Of a stretch of 17,270 nt of DNA, positions 8,991-15,313 are shown in pieces. The stretch spans positions 1 through 17,270 of the forward strand of contig CAIYFP010000540.1 of the NCBI GenBank assembly GCA_903925515.1, read 5' to 3'. The notes below the pieces were generated by a model. The model saw nothing but the letters and a program-made list of their open reading frames with translations. It had not been told where the DNA came from and searched no databases. The stretch comes from an uncultured Verrucomicrobiota bacterium. GTDB taxonomy: Bacteria > Verrucomicrobiota > Verrucomicrobiia > Limisphaerales > UBA9464. How positions within the stretch are numbered: the first letter of the stretch is position 1; each line of letters starts with the position of its first letter. Made by a program: the position numbers and the translations under genes.

Positions 8991-9344
8991 ATGAACCGAA
9001 ACGTCTGGCTCGCACCGTTGCTGTTGGTGATCAGCAACGTCTTCATGACCTATGCATGGTACGGGCATTTGAAGGACAAGGGCGTGCCGCTCTGGCGGGC
9101 CATCCTTGCGAGCTGGGCGGTGGCGTTCCTTGAGTACTGCCTGATGGTGCCGGCCAACCGATGGGGCAGCGCCGTCTATGAACCTTACCAGCTCAAGATC
9201 ATCCAAGAGGTCATCACCCTCCTCGTCTTCATTGGGTTCGCCATGGCCTATCTCGGGGTTCGTCCCCAGTGGAACCATCTCGCGGCGTTCGGTTGCATCC
9301 TTGCGGCCGTCCTGTTCACGCTCCTTCCGGGCCGGGCCCGGTAG
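8991..9344 (+). CDS. DUF486-family (DMT-like) small membrane protein
   Basis: A 117-residue protein with about four predicted transmembrane helices: residues ~5-22 (LAPLLLVISNVFMTYAW), ~36-53, ~64-85 and ~95-112. The phrase 'LLLVISNVFMTYAWYGHLK' with 'VPANRWGS' and 'YQLKIIQEVITLLVF' is the hallmark of DUF486, a half-size member of the drug/metabolite transporter superfamily. No substrate is established for the family that I can state. Such short proteins would need to oligomerise to transport anything. It sits 27 bases after hisF and 29 before hisI, so it is probably co-transcribed with them. That placement does not prove a role in histidine metabolism. A purine-rich stretch (GGGGGGCGGCAGG) lies just before the ATG. 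Confidence 0.88.
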   Translation: MNRNVWLAPLLLVISNVFMTYAWYGHLKDKGVPLWRAILASWAVAFLEYCLMVPANRWGSAVYEPYQLKIIQEVITLLVFIGFAMAYLGVRPQWNHLAAFGCILAAVLFTLLPGRAR

Positions 9345-9373
9345 CATCCGGGGCCACCGGCCGTCCATCCCGC

Positions 9374-9763
9374 ATGAGTTACCTCGAAAAGATCAAGTGG
9401 AACGCCGACGGCATGGTCCCGGCCGTGGTGCAGGACGCACGCGATGGCCGCGTGCTGATGTTGGCATGGATGAACCCTGCCGCGCTGGAGAAGACGCTGG
9501 AGACGCGGCGCACCTGGTTCTGGAGCCGGTCGCGCCGGAAGTTCTGGATGAAGGGCGAGTCCAGCGGCCATGTGCAGGTGGTCAAGGACGTGGCGATTGA
9601 TTGCGACGGCGACACCCTTCTGGTGCAGGTGGAGCCCGTGGGCCCTGCATGTCATGAGGGCTTTCGGTCGTGCTTCTTCCGGTCGCTGGGCAAGGACGAC
9701 AAGGCATGGGCGGAGACCGAGCCAAGGCTCCTGTCCCCCGAGGAAATCTACGGCAGGAAGTAG
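9374..9763 (+). CDS. hisI: Phosphoribosyl-AMP cyclohydrolase HisI
   Basis: Hydrolyses the adenine ring of phosphoribosyl-AMP to ProFAR, the third step of histidine synthesis; cytoplasmic, Zn- and Mg-dependent. The 129-residue protein carries the family signatures VLMLAWMN, TWFWSRSRRKFWMKGESSGH, DCDGDTLLVQV and ACHEGFRSCFF. The three metal-ligand cysteines are Cys77, Cys93 and Cys100, with the 16 and 7 residue spacing known for the family, and Asp76, Asp78 and Asp80 match the Mg site. It is a stand-alone HisI without a fused HisE domain, so the pyrophosphohydrolase must be separate. The ATG at 9374 gives the normal start MSYLEKIKWN; an open extension upstream overlaps the DUF486 gene and is not used. 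The next gene begins three bases after its stop. Confidence 0.96.
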   Translation: MSYLEKIKWNADGMVPAVVQDARDGRVLMLAWMNPAALEKTLETRRTWFWSRSRRKFWMKGESSGHVQVVKDVAIDCDGDTLLVQVEPVGPACHEGFRSCFFRSLGKDDKAWAETEPRLLSPEEIYGRK

Positions 9764-9766
9764 GGC

Positions 9767-10297
9767 ATGAACGCGACGTTTCCGGCGCTGGAGGATTGGG
9801 TGAGGCCGGGCGACGTCGCGTGGACGTGGAGCCTTGCGGCGGTGGGGATGGGCCGTCTTGCCGACATGACATCCACGTGGTTGGGGACGCCGGGGCTGCG
9901 CAACGAGGGAAATCCCGTCGCCAAGTGGCTGGGATGGCGCCGGGGCATCCTGCTGAACGTGCTGGTGGCCCCCGTCGTGGCCTGTTGGCCCATGCTGGCC
10001 GTCTCCCTTGCCACGACCAGTTGCATGGTGGCCGCGCGCAACCTGCACATGGCATGGATCATGAGGATGATGGGCGAGGAGGCGTATCGGGAGTGGTTTG
10101 GGGGCTGGATGCACGCCGCGCCGCGCATCTTGTTCCTTGGCTGCCATTGGGGTGAGTCCCTGCTGGCCGGGGCCCTTGGGGGTGCCTTGGCCGGGCTTGG
10201 ACCGCCCCATGTCGTCAGCTTCGGCGTCGGCGTGGGCATGATAGCCTACGGCTTCGCCGTCTTCGTGTTCACGACCCTCGCGTGCCTCCGCCGCTGA
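9767..10297 (+). CDS. Unrecognised 176-residue multi-pass membrane protein
   Basis: I do not recognise this family with confidence. The start is well supported: AGGAAG at 9755-9760, inside the end of hisI, is six bases from the ATG. Hydrophobic segments are at residues ~60-85 (ILLNVLVAPVVACWPMLAVSLA), ~126-147 and ~152-172. The N-terminal third contains 'GRLADMTSTWLGTPGLRNEGNPVAKWLGW', in which the D-x-x-ST...EGNP pattern resembles DUF5658-like small membrane proteins; this similarity is weak and inferred. A conserved-looking amphipathic part (MRMMGEEAYREWFGGW) lies in the middle. It sits between hisI and the WYL regulator with gaps of 3 and 6 bases, so translation is probably coupled. Function unknown. 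Confidence 0.8.
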   Translation: MNATFPALEDWVRPGDVAWTWSLAAVGMGRLADMTSTWLGTPGLRNEGNPVAKWLGWRRGILLNVLVAPVVACWPMLAVSLATTSCMVAARNLHMAWIMRMMGEEAYREWFGGWMHAAPRILFLGCHWGESLLAGALGGALAGLGPPHVVSFGVGVGMIAYGFAVFVFTTLACLRR

Positions 10298-10303
10298 TTT
10301 GCC

Positions 10304-11332
10304 ATGCCCACCCGAAGCAAGCAAGGCGGCCGGTCCATCGCTCCCGGACCGTCCGAGGGCCTGCCGCAATCGCGCCCGCCGATGGAACGCATGATGAAGC
10401 TGCACGGGTTGCTTGCGGCAGGGCGTTTTCCCAATGCGCGGTCGTTGTCTGTCGAGCTGGAGGTCAGCCCCAAGACGATCCTGCGCGACATCGAGTTCAT
10501 GCGGGACCGGCTGGGGTTGCCGGTCGAGTACGACCCGTCCCGGTTTGGATTCCATTATTCCAGCCCGGTGGATGCGTTCCCCACGGTCCAGATCAGCGAG
10601 GGGGAGCTGGTCGCCCTGCTCGTCGCGGAGAAGGCGCTGCAGCAACACCGCGGCACGCCCTTCGAGAAGCCGCTGCTGGTCGCGCTCCGGAAGCTTTCCC
10701 AGACGCTGCCCGACACCGTCTCCCTGAGCCTGCGGGACTGGGACCAGACCATATCCTTCCGGACGAGCACGGAGCCCATGGAGGACCTGCCGTGGATTGG
10801 GGCCATCGCCAAGGCCGCCGCCGCGAGGGCCGAGCTGCGCATCGCCTACAGGAAGCTGGGATCCGCGTCGCCCGAGCCCCGTGTCGTGCATCCCCTGCAC
10901 GTCGCCAACGTGAACGGCGAATGGTACCTCTTCGCCCATGACGTCGAGCGTGGCGCCATCCGGACCTTCGTCGTGGTTCGCATCGTGTCGTCCGAGCCCA
11001 CCGGGCGTTCCTTCGAGCGTCCCGTCCGCTTCGACGTCAACCGCTACCTCAAGGACAGCTTCGGAATCCTTTCCCGTGAGGGCGACTTCAACGTCGTCGT
11101 GCGGTTCACCCCGGCGGCGGCCGGATACGTGCGGGAGAAGCGATGGCATCCGTCGCAGACGTTGACCGAGCTGCCCGGTGGCGGCGTGGACCTGCGGCTG
11201 CGGCTGGGAAGCCTTGGCGAGGTCCAGCGTTGGATTCTGGGCTGGGGTCCCGAGGCCCTTGTGCTTTCACCGCCCGAGTTGGTCGGCCGCATGAAGCAGT
11301 CCGCCGCCGCGTTGGCCTTGATGTATCCTTGA
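10304..11332 (+). CDS. WYL-domain transcriptional regulator (HTH + WYL)
   Basis: A 342-residue cytoplasmic regulator. Residues ~27-90 are a winged HTH: 'MMKLHGLLAAGRFPNARSLS', then 'LEVSPKTILRDIEFMRDRLGLPVEYD' and the wing 'GFHYS'. Residues ~165-245 form the WYL domain, with its namesake Trp207-Tyr208-Leu209 in 'GEWYLFAHD' and a preceding 'RIAYRK' strand. The C-terminal ~262-342 matches the WCX extension (FNVVVRFTPAAAGYVREKRWH...). WYL proteins sense nucleic-acid or nucleotide-type ligands and often control DNA-damage or defence genes; the ligand here is unknown. The annotated ATG lies six bases after the preceding stop. Met27 (10382) is an alternative start, because the first 26 residues are Ser/Gly/Pro-rich and probably disordered. 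It is the last gene of the hisF-hisI run. Confidence 0.92.
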   Translation: MPTRSKQGGRSIAPGPSEGLPQSRPPMERMMKLHGLLAAGRFPNARSLSVELEVSPKTILRDIEFMRDRLGLPVEYDPSRFGFHYSSPVDAFPTVQISEGELVALLVAEKALQQHRGTPFEKPLLVALRKLSQTLPDTVSLSLRDWDQTISFRTSTEPMEDLPWIGAIAKAAAARAELRIAYRKLGSASPEPRVVHPLHVANVNGEWYLFAHDVERGAIRTFVVVRIVSSEPTGRSFERPVRFDVNRYLKDSFGILSREGDFNVVVRFTPAAAGYVREKRWHPSQTLTELPGGGVDLRLRLGSLGEVQRWILGWGPEALVLSPPELVGRMKQSAAALALMYP

Positions 11333-11416
11333 CGTCGGGCGTGGCCCGAGGCTGGTGCAAGGGGGGTGGGCGGGATGTCTTGACGCGGGGCGGTACGTTC
11401 GGGACAACGCGCGTCG

Positions 11417-11947
11417 ATGAGCAGGGTCACACTGGCGGAGATCGAGGCCGCGATTCGCAACGTGCCGGACTTCCCGAGGCCGGGCATCCAGTTCAAGGAC
11501 ATCACGCCGTTGCTGGCGGACGGCCGGATGTTCGCGGGCGCGATGGACCATTTGCTGGCGGGAATTGGCCGGGACGAGGTGGACAAGGTGGTGGGCATTG
11601 ACGCAAGGGGTTTCATCTTCGGGGCGGCGGCGGCGGCGCGCCTCGGCTGCGGGTTCGTGCCGGTGCGGAAGAAGGGGAAGCTGCCGTGGCGCACGCACGA
11701 GGAAAGCTACGACCTGGAGTACGGGTCGGCGACGGTTGCGGTGCACGTGGACGCGGTGAGGCCCGGGGAGCGGGTGCTGTTGGTGGACGACCTGCTTGCG
11801 ACGGGTGGGACGGCGGCGGCGACGGTGTCGTTGCTGGGCAGGCTTGGGGCGCGGCTGGCAGGCATCCGGTTCGTGGTGGAGCTGTCGTTCCTTGCGGGCC
11901 GAGGGAGGCTGGGCACGGCACCGGTGCTGGCTTTGGTGACGTACTAG
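11417..11947 (+). CDS. apt: Adenine phosphoribosyltransferase
   Basis: Salvages adenine to AMP using PRPP in the cytoplasm. The 176-residue length and the motif order are typical of the family. 'IRNVPDFPRPGIQFKDITPLL' is near the N-terminus, 'VVGIDARGFIFGAAAAARLG' forms the hood-adjacent strand, 'PVRKKGKLPW' and 'ESYDLEYG' are the flexible-loop region, and the PRPP-binding loop VLLVDDLLATGGTA starts at residue 120 with Asp124-Asp125. It begins 84 bases after the WYL gene, so it may have its own promoter. It is followed 21 bases later by the PAP2-glycosyltransferase gene. No Shine-Dalgarno is evident. The start MSRVTLAEIEAAIRNVPDF is in register with family members. Confidence 0.96.
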   Translation: MSRVTLAEIEAAIRNVPDFPRPGIQFKDITPLLADGRMFAGAMDHLLAGIGRDEVDKVVGIDARGFIFGAAAAARLGCGFVPVRKKGKLPWRTHEESYDLEYGSATVAVHVDAVRPGERVLLVDDLLATGGTAAATVSLLGRLGARLAGIRFVVELSFLAGRGRLGTAPVLALVTY

Positions 11948-11968
11948 GGCCGGGGGGAGACGCAACGC

Positions 11969-14107
11969 ATGCTGCAAGCGCTGGACCTCAGGCTGCTTTG
12001 GTACTTCAACCGTGGCATCGCGCACCCGTGGCTCGACCCGGTGATGCAATTCCTGAGCGGCAACGCGTTGCTCGTGCCCGGGGTGGTGGCGTTGGCGGTC
12101 GCGCTGGTGGGCTGGGGCGGGCGCCGGGGGCGGGTCTTCGTGGTCGTGCTCGCGCTGGCGTTGGCGGCGGGGGATTCGCAGGTCAACAACCGGCTGAAGA
12201 AGCTCTTCGAGCGCCCGCGCCCGTTCGTGGACCATCCCGAGTTCCGGTTGCTGGCGGGGAAGGGTCCGAGCTTCTCGATGCCGTCGGGCCATGCGGCGAT
12301 CTGGGGCGGGATCGTGGCGGTGACGTTCCTGTATTGGCGCCGGAGGGATGTCCGGGCCCTGGTGGTGGCGACGGGCCTTGCGGTGGGGATTTCGCGGATG
12401 TACCTCGGCGTGCACTACCCGTCGGACGTGGCGGTGGGCTGGGCGGTGGGGTTGGCTTACGGCGTGGCGCTGGCGCGGATGGCGGCATGGGGATGGGACC
12501 GGCTGGGGCGCCGTTTTTTCCCGGGGTGGCATCGGGCGTTGCCCAACCTGTTGGAGCCGGAGGCCGGGGAGCGCGGGCTGGCGCCGTCGCAGGCTCCATG
12601 GCAACGCCTTGGCTGGATCGTGCTGGCGTTGTTGCTGGCGGGGAGGTGGGCCTACGTGGGCGCTCCGGTCATCGAGCTGAGCGAGGACGAGGCGTACCAG
12701 TGGGTGTGGTCGAAGCGACTGGACTGGTCGTACTACTCGAAGCCGGCCGGGATCGCGCTGGCGCATTGGCTGGGGACGCACGTGGCGGGCGACCGTGAGC
12801 TTGGGGTGCGGTTGCTGCCGCCGTTGCTGGGGTTCGTCCTTTCCGGGGTGCTCATGCGCTGGGTCGCGCGACGGACGGACGGGCGGACCGGCTTCCTGTT
12901 CATGCTGGCCTTGCAGGCGACGCCGCTGCTGGCGGTGGGGTCGGTGTTGCTGACGATCGATCCGTTGACGGTGTTCCTGTACACGCTGGGAATGCTGGCG
13001 ACATGGCGGGCGTTGACGGACCCGGGCCCGGCGCTGGGCTGGTGGCTGGCCGTGGGCGCGACGATGGCGGGGACGTTGCTGACCAAGTACTTCGCGCCGT
13101 TCCAGTTGGCGGCGGTGCTCCTTGCGTCGTGGGTGGTTCCGGGCGGCGCGAGGCGATGGCGCGGGGCGGGGCCGTGGATGGCGTTGGGGGTGTTGTTGCT
13201 GGGGACGATCCCGATCCTTGCATGGAACGCGGAGCATGGGTGGGTGGCGTTCACGCATCTTGGGGAGCGTGGCGGGCTGCACCATGCGTGGAGCTATCGG
13301 CCCTCGTGGACGATGGAGTTCGTGGGTGCGGTGGCCGGGTTGTGGAACCCGATTTGGCTTGGGTTTGTGGCATGGGCAACGTGGGGGGTGCTGCGGGGAC
13401 GCGGGGCCGGGATGGAGGAGCGGTTCCTTGCGTGCTTCTGCCTGCCGGTGCTTGCGTTTTATTTGGCGTACACGCTGCGGGCACGGGTGCATCCCAACTG
13501 GATCGCGGCGGCGGTTTTGCCCGGGATGCTGATGGGGGTGTTGCGGGCGCACCGGGCGTGGGTGGCGGGTTCCATGGGCACGTGGAGGTGGGCAAGGGCA
13601 GGGCTGTTGCTGGGCTTGCCCTGCGTGGTGCTGGTCCATGAGACGGAATGGGCGGGGAAGCTGGCGGGCACGCCCCTGCCGGCGCGGCTGGACCCGTTGA
13701 AACGGGTGCGTGGGCACCGGGACTTCGCGGCGCAGGTGGCGGTCGCCCGGACGAACATGATGCAGGGCGGACGTCCGGTGTTCGTGATTGCGGACCATTA
13801 CGGGCGGGCCGGGCTGCTCAGCTTCTACTTGCCCGGGGCACGGGAATCGCTGCCGGACGCGCCCGTGGTGCACACGCTTCGGACCGGGAAGGTGAGCAGC
13901 CAGTTCGACGTCTGGCCGGGCTACGAGACAAGGAAGGGGGAGGACGCGGTGTTCGTGCGACGGCTTGCGTCGGGCCGGGAGGATCCCTTGCCCGGGGCGT
14001 TGAAGGAGCAGTTCGAGGCGGTGGAGCGGCTTGGGGAGATCGAGGCGCGGCACAAGGACCGCGTGTTCCACCGGTACGAGTTGTGGGAATGCCGACGGTT
14101 GCGGTAG
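11969..14107 (+). CDS. Fusion of PAP2 lipid phosphatase and ArnT/GT39-type membrane glycosyltransferase
   Basis: A 712-residue polytopic membrane protein. Residues ~1-190 are a PAP2 (type 2 phosphatidic acid phosphatase) domain with all three signatures: Lys77-x6-Arg84-Pro85 (KKLFERPRP), Pro105-Ser-Gly-His108, and Ser142-Arg143-x5-His149-x3-Asp153 (SRMYLGVHYPSD). After a ~25-residue linker, a second unit starts with a transmembrane helix (~212-232) and 'ELSEDEAYQWVWSKRLDWSYYSKP'. Asp240-Glu241 match the catalytic acidic pair of GT39/ArnT-like enzymes, which move a sugar from a polyprenyl-phosphate donor. About ten more helices run to ~562, then a ~150-residue soluble tail. A GGGGGGAG stretch precedes the ATG. 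The role is probably envelope lipid or lipid A/undecaprenyl-phosphate remodelling; the substrate is unknown. The two halves are in one continuous frame, so the fusion is not a simple frameshift artefact. Confidence 0.9.
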   Translation: MLQALDLRLLWYFNRGIAHPWLDPVMQFLSGNALLVPGVVALAVALVGWGGRRGRVFVVVLALALAAGDSQVNNRLKKLFERPRPFVDHPEFRLLAGKGPSFSMPSGHAAIWGGIVAVTFLYWRRRDVRALVVATGLAVGISRMYLGVHYPSDVAVGWAVGLAYGVALARMAAWGWDRLGRRFFPGWHRALPNLLEPEAGERGLAPSQAPWQRLGWIVLALLLAGRWAYVGAPVIELSEDEAYQWVWSKRLDWSYYSKPAGIALAHWLGTHVAGDRELGVRLLPPLLGFVLSGVLMRWVARRTDGRTGFLFMLALQATPLLAVGSVLLTIDPLTVFLYTLGMLATWRALTDPGPALGWWLAVGATMAGTLLTKYFAPFQLAAVLLASWVVPGGARRWRGAGPWMALGVLLLGTIPILAWNAEHGWVAFTHLGERGGLHHAWSYRPSWTMEFVGAVAGLWNPIWLGFVAWATWGVLRGRGAGMEERFLACFCLPVLAFYLAYTLRARVHPNWIAAAVLPGMLMGVLRAHRAWVAGSMGTWRWARAGLLLGLPCVVLVHETEWAGKLAGTPLPARLDPLKRVRGHRDFAAQVAVARTNMMQGGRPVFVIADHYGRAGLLSFYLPGARESLPDAPVVHTLRTGKVSSQFDVWPGYETRKGEDAVFVRRLASGREDPLPGALKEQFEAVERLGEIEARHKDRVFHRYELWECRRLR

Positions 14108-14144
14108 CCGGGCGAGGCGGACATTTGTCGTCGCGCCCATGGAG

Positions 14145-14176
14145 CCATGGTCAAACGGACAGGTCTGACCCCATGG
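14145..14176. repeat. Imperfect palindrome between convergent genes
   Basis: The arms CCATGGTCA (14145-14153) and TGACCCCATGG (14166-14176) pair over nine bases with a two-base bulge, around a 12-base loop. It lies between the stop codons of the PAP2-glycosyltransferase gene and rnhC. It could be a bidirectional transcript-end structure. The right half, GGTCTGACCCC, resembles motifs that I associate with REP-type and transposon-end sequences; that link is from memory and unproven. Confidence 0.5.
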
Positions 14177-14201
14177 CCCCTCCGCGGGGCGGGTGGGTGG
14201 G

Positions 14202-15197
14202 TTAGTTGCCCTTGGCCGGGGGCTTGCGGGGCTTCCATTCCTCGCGCGGGGGTTCCGGGATGCCGAGGACGCGATAGGAGGTGCGGAAGTGCATCTTGGC
14301 GACCTTGGGGAGGGCGTCGGGGCCGTGGCGCGAGACGAGGTCGCGTGCGACGGCCTCGACCTGGTCCGAGGCGCCCTTGGGCAGCTCGATGGAGAAGTGC
14401 TCGCCGAGCTTGCGGAGGCGGGTGACGTACTCGTCGCGGGCGAGGATGGATGCGGCGGCGACGGCGGCATCATCCTCGGCCTTGTGGCGCTGGACGAGCT
14501 CGATGGATCGGCCGGCCTTCATGAGGGCGCGTTGGAGGACGTCCTTGGATGCGGCGAACTGGTCGCTGATGGCGCGGACGGGCGGGGGGCTCATGCGCTG
14601 CGACTGGGCGAGCAGGTTCTCGATGACGCGAGCATGGCCCCACGCGAGGATGCGATTGACCGAGCCGTTGGCGGCGTGCATGCGGTTGTAGGCCTCGTTG
14701 CCGACGGCGACGACGTTCCAGATGCAGCCGCGGGTCTCGCGGATGACCTTGGCGAGGCGCGCGACCTGGGCGTCGCTGGTGATCTTCTTGGAGTCCCGGA
14801 TGCCGGAGCCATTCCATGTGGCCATGATGTCGGCGTTGACGTACACGCCGGCGATGCACATGGGGCCGAAGAAGTCGCCCTTGCCGGACTCGTCCACGCC
14901 GAGGCGCGGGTCGAGTCGGCCGGGCTCCAGGACGTCCTCGTAGCCTTGGCGGGCGGCCATGAGGACGTGGGGTTCGAGGACGAACTCCACGAAGTCCTTG
15001 GTGCCCTTGCCTTGGACGACGAGCTTGTTGGAGTGGTACAGCGTGACGGAGACGTCGGGCTTGGTTGCGCCGAAGCGCGCGTGGGGAACTTCCTTGAGCT
15101 GGAAAACGCCGTCGCGGACGAGCTTCTCAAGCCGCTCCGACTCCTGTGCCGCAAGCTTGGTCGTAAATGTGGTCACCCGATTGGCTAAAATAGGCAT
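14202..15197 (-). CDS. rnhC: Ribonuclease HIII
   Basis: Cytoplasmic endonuclease that cuts the RNA strand of RNA-DNA hybrids. The N-terminal ~90 residues form the TBP-like substrate-binding domain typical of HIII (TTFTTKLAAQESERLEKLVRDG ... LYHSNKLVVQGKGTKDFVEFVLEP, positions read on the - strand). The catalytic domain begins with 'GVDESGKGDFFGPMCIAGVYV', giving Asp102-Glu103, and continues with IRDSKKIT, ISDQFAASK and 'HKAEDDAAVAAASILARDEYV'. The 331-residue length from the ATG at 15197 is near that of known HIII proteins. The open frame extends to an ATG at 15254, adding 19 residues (MHNRWPTTSNLRL...) that do not resemble the family. No Shine-Dalgarno separates the two starts, so the start is uncertain. 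The C-terminus ends in a basic PRKPPAKGN tail. It is divergent from the asparagine-synthetase-like gene. Confidence 0.93.
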   Translation of the reverse strand: MPILANRVTTFTTKLAAQESERLEKLVRDGVFQLKEVPHARFGATKPDVSVTLYHSNKLVVQGKGTKDFVEFVLEPHVLMAARQGYEDVLEPGRLDPRLGVDESGKGDFFGPMCIAGVYVNADIMATWNGSGIRDSKKITSDAQVARLAKVIRETRGCIWNVVAVGNEAYNRMHAANGSVNRILAWGHARVIENLLAQSQRMSPPPVRAISDQFAASKDVLQRALMKAGRSIELVQRHKAEDDAAVAAASILARDEYVTRLRKLGEHFSIELPKGASDQVEAVARDLVSRHGPDALPKVAKMHFRTSYRVLGIPEPPREEWKPRKPPAKGN

Positions 15198-15220
15198 GGG
15201 GACCGGTGGGACGTCGAGGC

Positions 15221-15281
15221 GCAAGTTGCTCGTCGTCGGCCATCGGTTGTGCATCGGGAGGGCAAGCAGGGCGGAACTTGC
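15221..15281. promoter_or_regulatory. 7-bp inverted repeat in the divergent rnhC promoter region
   Basis: GCAAGTT at 15221-15227 and AACTTGC at 15275-15281 form a perfect inverted repeat across 47 bases, in the 116-base space between the two divergent starts. It could be an operator, but seven base pairs at this spacing can occur by chance. I see no convincing sigma-70 boxes. Confidence 0.2.
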
Positions 15282-15300
15282 AAAGGGCAGGGCGGGCTTG

Positions 15301-15306
15301 GGAAGG
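15301..15306 (+). promoter_or_regulatory. Shine-Dalgarno sequence deciding the asparagine-synthetase-like start
   Basis: GGAAGG lies seven bases before the ATG at 15314. It supports that start over the open frame that runs back to 15206. Confidence 0.6.
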
Positions 15307-15313
15307 TTCGTCC

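Noticed and set aside
9248..11149. Long open frame on the - strand opposite hisI to the WYL gene
   Set aside because: Low-complexity Arg/Pro/His-rich translation, opposite several well-identified genes.
11380..11408. TTGACG followed by a possible -10 box before apt
   Set aside because: The -35 match is fair, but at 17-base spacing the -10 is GACAAC, too far from the consensus to call.
11267..14473. 1068-codon open frame on the - strand opposite apt and the PAP2-glycosyltransferase gene
   Set aside because: Composition is Pro/Arg/His/Gln-rich without any motif; the + strand genes have complete catalytic signatures.
14193..15188. 331-codon open frame on the + strand opposite rnhC
   Set aside because: Its Asp/Gly/Ala/Leu/Val-rich translation has no motif and is the shadow of a clear RNase HIII.
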